In this document: piece after piece, positions 55,869-64,000 of the stretch | Numbering within the stretch: the stretch's first letter is position 1 | How the letters are laid out: every line of letters starts with the position of its first letter | Source of the DNA: Tupaia tana | Lineage: Eukaryota > Chordata > Mammalia > Scandentia > Tupaiidae | Assembly (NCBI GenBank): GCA_026018925.1 | Contig: JAKSZU010000004.1 | Coordinates: forward strand, 38,459,233-38,523,232 | Direction of reading: 5' to 3' | Length of the DNA: 64,000 nt | Notes under the pieces: generated by a model | What the model saw: the letters and a program-made list of their open reading frames with translations, nothing else | Told to the model about the DNA's origin: nothing | The model's database searches: none | Program-made: the position numbers and the translations under genes

Positions 55869-56121
55869 ATTTTTTTTTTTTAATTTTGCTATAGTGTACA
55901 TGTGCTTTTCAGAAACAGACAGAGAAAGAGAGAAAAGTGAGAAAGCAAACCTCCATGGGGAATGGCCATGCTGCAATCTCTGCTCTTCCATTCCTCTCTT
56001 GGGATTTTGGGCACACATACACACAGACCTGCTATATTTTTCAAGCTGCTGGGTCTGAGACTTGAACTATGCAACTGATCATGTGGAGTCCAGCTGCCTC
56101 AAACGCATCACTGGCTGGCCC
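55869..56121 (-). mobile_element. tRNA-derived SINE, old copy
   Basis: T-run, TTTTGCTATAGTGTACATGTGC, GTGAGAAAGCAAACCTCCATGGGG, GCTGCAATCTCTGC, GGGTCTGAGACTTGAAC, then the head complement. Confidence 0.87.
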
Positions 56122-56940
56122 ACATAATAAATTATTTTAAAACTCCTTCTTTAGAGTCTGATGTCCGTCCTCTCTGAAATACCCTAGCTGGAGGGTAGGC
56201 TAGGGTGCTCCATTTTGTCTGGAGAATTAATGATGTGATGGCTGAGTTCAATATACAAAAACTTGTGGCTATAACCCCAATTTTTTTAGTAAGTATCTGG
56301 CATATTTTGTAGTCTTTTGCCTTCTACTAAAGTCTTAAGCTTTACAACCTTTAAAAAGTGCTCATAGAATTAAACTAATGCAGACTCTGCCTGCCTTATT
56401 TCTCACAGTGACAGCATTGCTTTCAGTTATTTCTGAATATAGCTGGCTCGGACTTCAACACCCAGTGGTTTGCTATACCACTGTTGTTAAATAACACCGT
56501 GAAGTTTGGGCCCAGGGAACCGGAAGAACTGTAAAACGGTATGAAAATTTTTCAAAGAAGACCTAGAAGGAAGCAGGGATCTCTTCTGCAGTCTCCATTA
56601 CATTACGTTTTCTGGTTGCTTGGGCAAAATGGGCGGTTTTCAGAGGAGCAGTGTTTTCTTCATGAATGAGCCCCATTTATCACGATGCACTAAGTGGGTA
56701 GGGTTAGCTCCAAGGGGACATTCTCCCAGCTCTCTGGCATTTGTCCAGCATGACAACTGAAAGCCACCTCACAGAGACCACTATCTCTCTTCATGAACTG
56801 CACCTTTCCTTTATTTGGCCTCTTAGCAAACCTCGGCCTCAAAGAGCTGAGTCAATTGGCAATTGTCTACTGTGTCTTTTCTCCTGTACTTAGAGCATAA
56901 TCTAACTAGGGCTTTTATATATGAGACTTTGAAAATCAAT
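56122..56940. other. Unique non-coding stretch
   Basis: Nothing recognised. Confidence 0.35.
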
Positions 56941-57465
56941 TTTTTTTCCCACTACCAGAGGGCCCAGGTACCAGAAAAAGACAGAATGAGAGGGCGAAAG
57001 CACTCTCCAGTGTGATGAAATCATAGCACAGTCCCTTCTCCTCCATCTGTCCAACCTGTCAGGATCTGAAATATGCATGGACATGCACCCCATGTGTGGT
57101 TTTTTTTTTTTTTTGGGGAGAGATTTTCACTATAGGGCGCGTGCGCTCGCCAGACAGACAGAGAGAGACATTAGAGACAGAAAGCGAGAAATCACCCCCC
57201 AGGGGGTATGGTCACGCCGCAATCCCTTCTCCTCCATTCTCCTCTCGGGATCTTGGGCACACACGCACATGCGCCCGGCGTGAGTTTTAAGCCACCGGGT
57301 CCGGGACGCGAACCGCGGTCGACTACGTGGGAGTCCATCGACATAGCCATTACGCTAACTGCTGGTTCCCCCCATGTGTGTTTTTCAAGCCACTGGAGTG
57401 GGAGCTGAACTACAGTGAGCCATGTAGGATCTGGCTCCCTTAACCACTAGGTCATGGGAATGGCC
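56941..57465 (-). mobile_element. Old tRNA-derived SINE interrupted by a young one
   Basis: The left part (56941-57098) has GAAAGCACTCTCCAGTG and CAGTCCCTTCTCCTCC; the right part (57381-57465) has TTTTTCAAGCCACTGG, GCTGAACTACAGTGAGCC and CTTAACCACTAGG. Together they form one old copy. The intervening 271 bp is the insertion listed separately. Confidence 0.88.
57099..57369 (-). mobile_element. Young tRNA-derived SINE nested in an older SINE
   Basis: Duplication CCCCATGTGTG at 57088-57098 and 57370-57380. GCGCGTGCGCTCGCC, GCGCCCGGCGTGAG and GACGCGAACCGCGGTCGAC make this one of the least CpG-decayed copies. Confidence 0.96.
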
Positions 57466-57496
57466 CTGGAATTCTTGCATAACAATTATATATATC

Positions 57497-57710
57497 TTAC
57501 TTTTTTTATTTCTTTAATGAGAGACAGAGAGACAGGCACCACCAACAGGGTCTTCAAGCCACAATCCACCCAAGCCTCTACCAGCCCAGATCATGAGCAC
57601 ATGAACACACACACATATACCTGGCATGCTCAGTGAGATGCCAGGACACACACCCAGAACGTTCTCCACGTGGGTCCACTTGGCTACCACCATGCCACCT
57701 CCTGGCCCCA
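57497..57710 (-). mobile_element. Divergent SINE variant (type 3)
   Basis: GAGAGACAGAGAGACAGGC joins to GGGTCTTCAAGCCACAATCC, then AGCCTCTACCAGCCCAGATCATG, then a GGCTACCACCATGCCACCTCCTGGCC head complement. The CCAGCCCAGA body is absent from other copies but shared with 59.0 kb. Confidence 0.7.
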
Positions 57711-58104
57711 ATAAAAACATGATATTCTTAATCTCTAATCACTTGAGAAATAAATGAGACTCAGCGCATTTCAAGGATCTGGTCAAATTCTAGCACTAGA
57801 GATAACAGTAACAGCAAACACTAATGCGTATCAGTCCTGCCCTTTTACCTCCTCAACAAATAAAATGCAATAAATTATATGCAAGTCTCAGTGAACCTTT
57901 TTTACATGTTTATCTCTTTAAATCTTATGAGTTTTGATATTTGTAACATGCAGTTCAATTTAATCATTTAGGAAATTAAGTTATTGGGTGGTTCGGCTCG
58001 TTAAGGAAAATGGTGAATATTGATTATTAAGCATTCTGTCATCTAAGTCCAAAGCTTCCACAAAAACATTTTGATAGTTTTTCAAACCACAAGTATGGCT
58101 TCCT

Positions 58105-58150
58105 GGGGGGGGGGGTGTGTGTGTGTGTGTGCGCGCGTGCGCGCGTGCGC
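58105..58150. repeat. G-run / (GT)n / (GC) compound tract
   Basis: G10 followed by (TG)n and then GCGCGCGTGCGCGCGTGCGC. Strict alternation with CG steps, a Z-DNA candidate. Confidence 0.9.
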
Positions 58151-58607
58151 ACCCTAACACTGGACTGATCCCACTGTAGTCTTTACATCCTCCTCAGGCT
58201 GTGTAATTGGTTTCTATATTCCTCTTCTTTCTGAACACTGAACATGGGCAAGGCCAACATAAACCCTTTGCTGGTGACATTTTGAACAACCTCCCAAATC
58301 CTGCTCTCTCCTGCAAAGTTTCACTGCAACTTCCATTTTGACCCCTGCTTCTCACACTGACATTTTCTCTCTTCACTGAACTGTGCTGGGAAGTATTTTC
58401 TTCACAGACCTGTGGCCAGTGTCAGCACAGGGTTTCTGGCCTCAGTCAGAGGCCTAGCCCTGACTCCAGGAAATACTGCCCTATGTGAATTCTTTTACTC
58501 CTCCTTTCAGGCCATCCAGAAAGGAAGTGGAGAAGAAAAGACTCCACATAAATAACAAAGAGACTCAGTCACAAAAGCATTTCTACTCAGCTTAAAACCA
58601 ACAGAAT
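58151..58607. other. Unique non-coding stretch
   Basis: Nothing recognised; it precedes the L1 tail. Confidence 0.35.
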
Positions 58608-59015
58608 CTTTTTTTTTTTTTTTCAAATTTTTACTTCATTTTTTTTGCATTCAATTACCTTTTTTAGCTTACAAAGTGAATATTTCAATATGTGAATATT
58701 TCTCCCTAGTTCAGTTGATTAAAACTATGAAATATCTTCAACAGATAATAACACCTTTCTTTGTCCCATTAATGCTTTGCCTCCGTATTTTTCTTCTAAA
58801 TGTACTTCCTCAGGCCCTACTCTTCCACACACACTACATGTGGTATTTATACCCATTTATTGTGTTTGTATATCCTTCAGTCAATCAGTTTCAGTCATAG
58901 AGTGCGGACACTTGGTATATATTAAGGGGGGACATACAATGTCTCTCCTTCACAGCCTGGCTTGCTTCACTCAGCAGTAAATCTTCCATATTCTTTCACT
59001 TTCTGTCAAAAGCCA
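58608..59015 (-). mobile_element. 5'-truncated L1 LINE 3' end
   Basis: The T tract at 58609-58623 is the poly(A) tail. The far end, with AATGTCTCTCCTTCACAGCC then TGGCTTGCTTCACTCAGC, is the reverse complement of the L1 motif AAGTGAAATAAGCCAGGCACAGAAAGAC. Only 3' UTR-type sequence is present. Confidence 0.7.
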
Positions 59016-59019
59016 GGGT

Positions 59020-59215
59020 TTTGTTTTCTTCCACAAGCCAGAGAGACAGAGAGGAAGAGAGACAAAGAAAATGTCAGCACCTCCCACATGGTTTCGATGC
59101 CCTGATCCACCCCCAGCTTCCGCTAGCCCAGACCATGGGCATACATGTTTTCGGCATACTTATGGAGGTCTCTGCGTGAGACCCTGGGACCTTCCCACAG
59201 AGGAAAGTCTCACAA
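59020..59215 (-). mobile_element. Divergent SINE variant (type 3), head lost
   Basis: CAAGCCAGAGAGACAGAGAGG, then AGCACCTCCCACATGG, then GCTTCCGCTAGCCCAGACCATGGGC and TTTTCGGCATACTTATGG. It shares the CCAGCCCAGA body with 57.5 kb. The tRNA-like head is not recognisable. Confidence 0.6.
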
Positions 59216-59767
59216 AGCTGTATTTTACGGCTGTGTGGTCATCCAGCCTCCAAACTAACAAAAAACTTAAAACTCCAACTGAGGGCTCGTAAATCCTAAA
59301 TCCATCAATCCTGATGAAGATGACAAACTCTTACAAGTAAATCCTATCTGCTAGGCTTTAGCATTCACCTTCTGCCCACTTACTTATGTGAAAATGTGGC
59401 CCACACTCTGGACGCCCATATCTCAGACACTCCTCAACACTTCTCTGCTCACAGAACCTGGGTGTGTTTAAGCAGAGATGCTGAGAACTCAGGAAGACTG
59501 GGGCCCAGGTCTGAGGGTGTCTTGTGCCCCATTCAACCCAACGGGGCTTGAGGGGAAATGCTGGGGCAGGATTCTGCTTCCTCACAGATGGGAGCAGCGT
59601 GACAGGCACCTCCTTGGCCCTCCACTTTGAAAGTGGGCAAGAGGCATGGAATCGCAACAGCCATTTGGTGACCTTGAGAAAGAGGGTCTAAATTCAAAAG
59701 GCTCAGCGCACAAAAAAGGTGGACAAAAGGGATAAAAAGAGCAAAGATCTTTAATGACAAATACAAG
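59216..59767. other. Unique non-coding stretch
   Basis: The minus ORF (99 codons, 59358-59657) was checked for splice-bounded exons. One candidate is in a phase incompatible with the 63.4-kb exon and is not called. Confidence 0.35.
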
Positions 59768-59862
59768 GGGACTTCAACAGTTTGTGGGAAAATGGAATTA
59801 CAAGTTTATTTTGGTGCAAAAAAATTTGAAATCTATGTATTTTCCATGAACTTTTTGGAGAC
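59768..59862 (+). mobile_element. Mariner-like MITE with internal deletion
   Basis: GGGACTTCAACAGTTTGTGGG and TTTTCCATGAACTTTTTGGAG termini with a TTTATTTTGGTGCAAAAAAA interior. About 15-30 nt of the middle seen in the 7.0-kb copy is missing. Confidence 0.75.
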
Positions 59863-60265
59863 GGCACGTAGCAGAAACAGCTGCAGGTTTTCTGAAGACA
59901 TGAATAAACAATCTCTACCAGTTAGGGCCACTATTAGCCAGCTTTTCTGTTATTAATAGTCTTGATATATGACAGCAAAAAAAGGCTGGGCGATTTGGTC
60001 TCCTCGAAGTTCAAAGTGAGAATATTTACTTAGCAAATGTCTAGCTACTAGGACAATCTGACTCGTTCTAAACACTTTTCTATTATGTAGCACAGAGATG
60101 CTCAATCTTTCTCAATCCAGGGTGGTCATTCCATTCATCCACCTGAGAAACCACCCACCCGTCAATCCGTATTTTCTTTTTTTCTGCCAACAACCAACTG
60201 CTGAGCCCCTACCCTATGCCAAGGACGGCACCAGGCAGTTGGGATACAAACCAACCAAAACAAAA
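59863..60265. other. Unique non-coding stretch
   Basis: Decayed MIR-like wording begins near 60190. Otherwise nothing is recognised. Confidence 0.35.
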
Positions 60266-60430
60266 CAAAAAACATTAAACCCATTTTAGAGATAAGGGCA
60301 CTGAGGTCTGAAGAGTTTAAATGTTTCTCCTGAAGCCAAAAGTTTCCAAGTGGCAGAGTTAGGATTCAAATCTACAACAGTCTGAATTTATAGACCTTGT
60401 TCTTCTCTTTACCATGGGAAGCTGCAAAAG
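60190..60430 (-). mobile_element. MIR SINE (ancient)
   Basis: GAGCCCCTACCCTATGCCAAGGACGGCACC, then AGATAAGGGCACTGAGGTCTG, then AGTGGCAGAGTTAGGATTCAAATC. Reverse-complement MIR with a CAAAACAAAACAAAA interruption. Confidence 0.82.
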
Positions 60431-60938
60431 GTAGCCATAGCCATCACGTTGTCAGCTTAATTTACAATGACAAAAGTGATTTGCTTTTTAATAGACTACA
60501 ATTTTGACTAATCCTAACTCTGCTACCTATAGTTAGAGTTGTCACATTGTACCCTTTTTAGATGTTTGCTGCGCCCAGACCAAAGGTCCACTTGTTACCT
60601 GGAAGTCTGACTGGCACTGTGTCCACAGGGTGGCCACATCACCATGACGACGTGTGCTCCCACAGTGTTCATCTTTCACCACTGGCTGCTGTGGGAGCCA
60701 TGAGTTGGGCCCTTTCTACCTTGCTCACTGGAGCCTGGTACACTCTGTGGTACACATCAGATCCTCCACACATATCTGCTGATAAATGTATGGAGAAAAA
60801 GAAGCCAAAGAATAAGATGCTGTCTCAGGAAATCCCGAATGCCAGTTCTTAAGACTCTTAATTTAATGAGTTGATATCACTTCAAAGGCCTTGGCAGAGA
60901 GTCCCATTTCAGAAGGTGTATACAAAGTTGCTGACTAA
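60431..60938. other. Unique non-coding stretch
   Basis: The plus ORF at 60562-60852 (96 codons) has no recognised features. Confidence 0.35.
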
Positions 60939-60939
60939 G

Positions 60940-61070
60940 CTCTCTGTACAGGATGTTTATAACAAATATGTCCCTAACTGTGAAACACTGGAAACAGCCC
61001 AAATGTCCTGTATTTGGACGAAAAGTTAAACCATCAGCCACTGATGGTACAGGGGTTTATTTTACTGCCA
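60940..61070 (+). mobile_element. Old L1 3' UTR-type fragment
   Basis: CTGTGAAACACTGGAAACAGCCCAAATGTCC, then a GTTAAACCATCAGCC-like block. The ACTGGAAACAACCTAAATGTCC motif marks the 3' region of old L1/HAL1 elements. Confidence 0.6.
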
Positions 61071-61500
61071 CTAGATGGAGAAAGAAGGAGAGCAAGAGGA
61101 CACAGGAAAAGGGCAACACTAACCTAAATGCAGAGGCAGTCCGAAGAAAAGGAAGACACTGATTCCAACTGTTTGAAAACATGCACACGGAGAGTGACTG
61201 GCATGCGAATGTGAATTTGGAGTCATAAGAGTATTTCTTAAGTGTATGATAAAAATTCAGAATTTAATAAAATACGTGACAACCAGACTTTCTATTATTT
61301 TATCTCCACAGTCCCTCTTGAGACCAATGCTACAGAATTCTTACAAAATGCATGTTTACAAGTTAACGTGACTAATTTCGAAAACCATGCCTTCTATGTG
61401 CCTAACAGAGAAATGAATACCCTACTGATAAGACATCTATTTATCTGCCAGGCTAAACATATACACTGTTCTCAGTGTCTGAAGGTCACATGATAGTGAT
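61071..61500. other. Unique non-coding stretch
   Basis: The ORF at 61242-61493 is AT-rich and has no recognised family. Confidence 0.35.
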
Positions 61501-61556
61501 TGCTGTGTGTGTGCGTGTGTGTGCCTATGTGTGAGAATGTGTGTGCGCGCGTGCAA
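61501..61556. repeat. Imperfect GT/GC microsatellite
   Basis: GTGTGTGTGCGTGTGTGTGCC, then GTGAGAATGTGTGTGCGCGCGTGC. Confidence 0.85.
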
Positions 61557-61749
61557 AGCCCAGTGCATGATTCTTTCCACATTGCACATTCCGACACCCC
61601 AGCCTTGGCTTTGCAGACAACCATTCTCTCTTGAGCTGACACACTCAGGATGCTTTTTGCCTAAGGCATGCAATTCTACACCCTTCCCTCGACTAACTCT
61701 GGTTTGTTCAGGAATTTCTGAACCTGGCCATACTTTTCTCAAATACCAA

Positions 61750-61855
61750 TAACAACAATGGGTACCATTTATTAAACATTCTACTACATACCTGGCACAT
61801 TTATAAACACTTGCCTATAAGCCCTATTTCAATCTTGTTTTCCAGAATAACTCTC
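61750..61855 (-). mobile_element. MIR fragment
   Basis: CCATTTATTAAACATTCTACTACATACCTGGCAC, then AAGCCCTATTTCAATC. Proximal reverse-complement MIR. Confidence 0.65.
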
Positions 61856-61964
61856 GTATGGAGTGTAGGACCTAGAGTAGACACATTATAAGTGTCCATG
61901 TTTATTAGTCGAACTATACCGTATGCATGTAATGCTCATGTCCACATTATGAAGGAGACTGTGA

Positions 61965-62397
61965 GGTTAGCTTTGAATGTCGACTTGACTGGACTAAGGA
62001 TTACGAGAAACCTGATAAAACATTACTCTGAGTACGTTTGTGGGGGTGTTTCCAGAAGAGATTAATAGGCAAGTCTTAGTAGACTAGGTGGAGAAGACCT
62101 GCTCCCAATGGGGGCAAGCACAATCCAACCAATAAAGGGCCTGGATCAATTAAATACAGAAGACCAATGGGTATCTTTTGAGAGAGACTGTTGCCTTGGA
62201 CATCAGAACTTGTCGTCGGACTCCAGGATTTACACAAGTAGTCGGCTGGTTTGCTTCCGGCCACAGACTGTGTGTTATACCATCAGCTTTCCTGCCTCTG
62301 AGGCCTTTGGATTTGGAATGACACATACTACCAGAATCCCAGGACCTCCAGCTTGCAGACAGCCTATTGTTGGATTTATTAGCTGATAAAAAAAAAA
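61965..62397 (+). mobile_element. LTR-like old interspersed repeat, family uncertain
   Basis: GGGGTGTTTCCAGAAGAGATTAA, then CAATCCAACCAATAAAGGGCC, then GTTTGCTTCCGGCCACAGAC and TACCATCAGCTTTCCTGCC, then CAGGACCTCCAGCTTGCAGAC. I know this wording from many mammalian genomes but cannot name it safely. Ends in an A12 tract. Confidence 0.5.
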
Positions 62398-62483
62398 AAG
62401 TCACTTTCACCAGAACAAATTCTAAAATTATTTGTCTACTCATACCTAACTTGTCTGGCAATTAAGATAGAGGTCCTTGATGG

Positions 62484-62720
62484 GTCAGCCCCTTGATCTG
62501 ATGGTTAAGTGAACCAGATTTCACATGGCTGACCACACAATTTGGATCTGGGCCCAGGCAGCTTCAAAAGTATGCTGGGCACATGTGTATGTGTGTGTGA
62601 GAAGATGGAGAAATGGAGGAAAAGGGATTACTGTATGACTGTGCCCCATTGGGGGATGCTTTCTTCTTCTCCCTCTCTTTCTGTTTCTCTCTGACAAACA
62701 CATGTGCCCTCTGACAACTA
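62484..62720 (+). mobile_element. tRNA-derived SINE, older divergent subfamily
   Basis: GGGTCAGCCCCTTGATCTGATGG head, CACACAATTTGGATCTGGGC (weak B box), GAGAAATGGAGGAAAAGGG body, TGGGGGATGCTTTCTTC, then CTCTGACAACTAC. The tail is replaced by an AT/GT array. Confidence 0.8.
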
Positions 62721-62749
62721 CTATATATATGTATATATGTGTGTGTGTA

Positions 62750-62789
<40 letters not shown>

Positions 62790-62876
62790 ATATATATATA
62801 TATAATATATATATATATATAATATATATATATACACGCACATAAGTGTGTGTGTGTATACACACACACACACCTT
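62721..62876. repeat. Compound AT/GT array
   Basis: (TA)n, (GT)n, then repeated TATATATATA/ATATAT blocks, a CGCACATAAG interruption, and (GT)/(CA) at the right. It starts where the SINE tail should be and yields the I/Y/H-rich minus ORFs. Confidence 0.92.
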
Positions 62877-63346
62877 GAAATGGACAGACCCCAGACCCTT
62901 TAGACTTCACTGGAATATATAAACACGCTCTTAAAATGTCTTGCCTACTACCCGACAAGACCATGTAGAGGAAGGTAGTCCTGTTGTTTGTTAAGCACAG
63001 AGATTCCTCAGGATAACTAAGTCAGCAGCACAAAACCATAAACTCAACCAAATGTGAAAACAAAATAACTCAAGTATGAATGACAGAAAAATTAAACTTA
63101 ACACTCTCCATCCCAATGTAGAGGTAGGTAGTTTCACGAAAAGGGTCCCTTGCTGTGACTCTTCTGACTTTTGGAAAATCCCTAGTTAATTTTATTCAAA
63201 TGATTCCCAGTTGAATTTTCCATACTTTGCCTAAAGAGGTTCTGGCCTAAAAAAAAAGGGGTGGGAAATAGAAAAAAAGAACAATTAGTCTAGTTCGAGT
63301 CAACAGTGGTGCAATCTCAGGGGTATTCCATACCATGAGGACATAC
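62877..63346. other. Unique stretch 3' of the candidate exon
   Basis: No named repeat seen. It would be intron just downstream of the minus-strand exon candidate. Confidence 0.35.
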
Positions 63347-63424
63347 CTGGCATTTCACGAGCAAGCCATCCCTTCAGAGCCAAGACCTTTCTCAGGTGAC
63401 TGAGCCGACCAGGATGTACAAGTT
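63347..63424 (-). CDS. Candidate 78-bp internal coding exon, gene unidentified
   Basis: On the minus strand the acceptor CCCTCTTTACAACACAG (with CATTCAC as a plausible branch region) precedes the segment, and the donor GCCAG then GTATGTCC follows. Length is 26 codons' worth (multiple of three), phase 1-1. One frame is open and reads LVHPGRLSHLRKVL, then ALKGWLAREMP. The other two frames contain stops. The residue mix (L, R, H, K, W) looks like an alpha-helical cytosolic protein segment rather than translated repeat. It sits in non-repeat DNA. The candidate exon at 39.5 kb on the same strand has the same phase. I do not recognise the protein, and a chance ORF between fair splice sites cannot be excluded. 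Confidence 0.42.
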
Positions 63425-64000
63425 CTGTGTTGTAAAGAGGGCTGAGGTGTGAATGCCTCCCCTAGCACCTTGGGTTCCCACCGCAGCCTTGAAACCAGCC
63501 TCCCTGAATCAAATGCTCTCTCTTCAGAGCCCTGCCACTCATCAGGCCAGGCTACCCTTCTCCAAACTCTGTTTCAAGGACCCACAAAGGGGTCCTTTTA
63601 TCATCTCCTGCTTGTTTTGCAACAGCCTCCACAACATGAGTCCACTTGAGCTAACCGCCCTTCTCCCTACTCTACACTGGTGATCTCCTCTCCCACCTTC
63701 CCCCTCTCCTTGTACATGCCCCTCAGCCTCCGCTGTGATGTTACTCCAGCCTGGAATCTCCCTGCCCACTCAAGTCCATCAGGCTCTGCTAACCCCATCT
63801 TTTCCAAGGAGACTTCATACCCACCCCCCCACCCAACCCAACTTCTAAATACCTTGGTCTACAGTAAACTTGTGTGGAAAGGAGCAGACTCCCTAGAGTA
63901 GCCTCAAATATTAGAGGTTTATCATAAGGATACACAGATATGGACCAGGGAGATAGGCCTTACAGGTCCACGAGGGAACTGAAAGGAGTCCAGGCAGCTT
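63425..64000. other. Stretch with decayed L2-like sequence
   Basis: ATGTTACTCCAGCCTGGAATCTCCC near 63740 resembles the L2 CTGCCTGGAATGCTCTTCCC zone. Otherwise pyrimidine-rich unique sequence. The minus strand just right of 63424 supplies the candidate exon's acceptor tract. Confidence 0.35.

Noticed and set aside
59358-59520. Minus-strand exon (FCEQRSVEECLRYG frame) with GTAAGTGGG donor
   Set aside because: Reading phase at its acceptor is incompatible with the 63.4-kb candidate, the 5' splice site consensus is poor (ATAA before GT), and ORFs of this length are common in unique DNA.
2409-62720. tRNA genes at SINE heads
   Set aside because: A and B boxes are present, but the heads lack a foldable acceptor stem and run into the SINE body. 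They are retroposon promoters, not tRNA genes.
1-64000. CRISPR arrays, operons or prokaryotic defence systems
   Set aside because: Repeat content (MIR, L2, L1, MaLR, SINE) and the absence of dense coding show a mammalian chromosome. The only regular array is a contiguous minisatellite without spacers.

Overview
This is a mammalian nuclear genomic window of non-coding, repeat-rich DNA. It contains ancient MIR and L2 repeats, MaLR-type LTRs, hAT and mariner-type DNA transposon relics, an L1 3' end, and microsatellites. Dominating all of these is a dense lineage-specific SINE family. No complete protein-coding gene is present. Almost every open reading frame is a by-product of a SINE, a LINE relic or a minisatellite.

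The SINE family has about 39 recognisable copies on both strands. Its head is tRNA-derived, with pol III A-box and B-box sequences. A body with a C-run/G-run palindrome follows, then a TCTG-rich tract, a CTATAGCAAAAACCTCTC-like end and poly(A). Ages range from young CpG-rich copies with clean target-site duplications (14.4, 31.7, 46.5, 49.3, 51.2, 52.2 and 57.1 kb) to badly decayed ones. There are no Alu dimers or B1/B2 elements. One decayed 7SL-like monomer at 17.6 kb suggests Euarchontoglires. My best guess is a colugo (Dermoptera, whose CYN SINEs are tRNA-derived), held at low to moderate confidence because I could not search a database.

Layout. 0-11 kb holds a MaLR LTR, MIR/L2 clusters, two old SINEs, a mariner MITE and a 48-nt T tract. 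11.1-12.7 kb is a compact repeat island: a CA tract, an AT/CA array with a duplicated unit, and a 27-unit GC-rich minisatellite of 33-39 bp repeats in three alternating types. 13-32 kb has SINEs, L2 and the 7SL-like relic, separated by longer unique stretches (19.6-21 kb, 24-27 kb, 27.7-30.3 kb). 32-44 kb has MIRs, L2, a second mariner MITE, an LTR carrying a palindromic MITE, and a candidate 51-bp minus-strand exon at 39.5 kb. 44-58 kb is SINE-dense with nested insertions. 58-64 kb has an L1 3' end, a third mariner MITE, an LTR-like repeat, an AT/GT array and a candidate 78-bp minus-strand exon at 63.4 kb.

The two candidate exons have compatible reading phases (both 1-1) and lie on the same strand. 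The simplest reading is that the window is intronic sequence of a large minus-strand gene. I could not identify that gene, and the exon calls are unproven.
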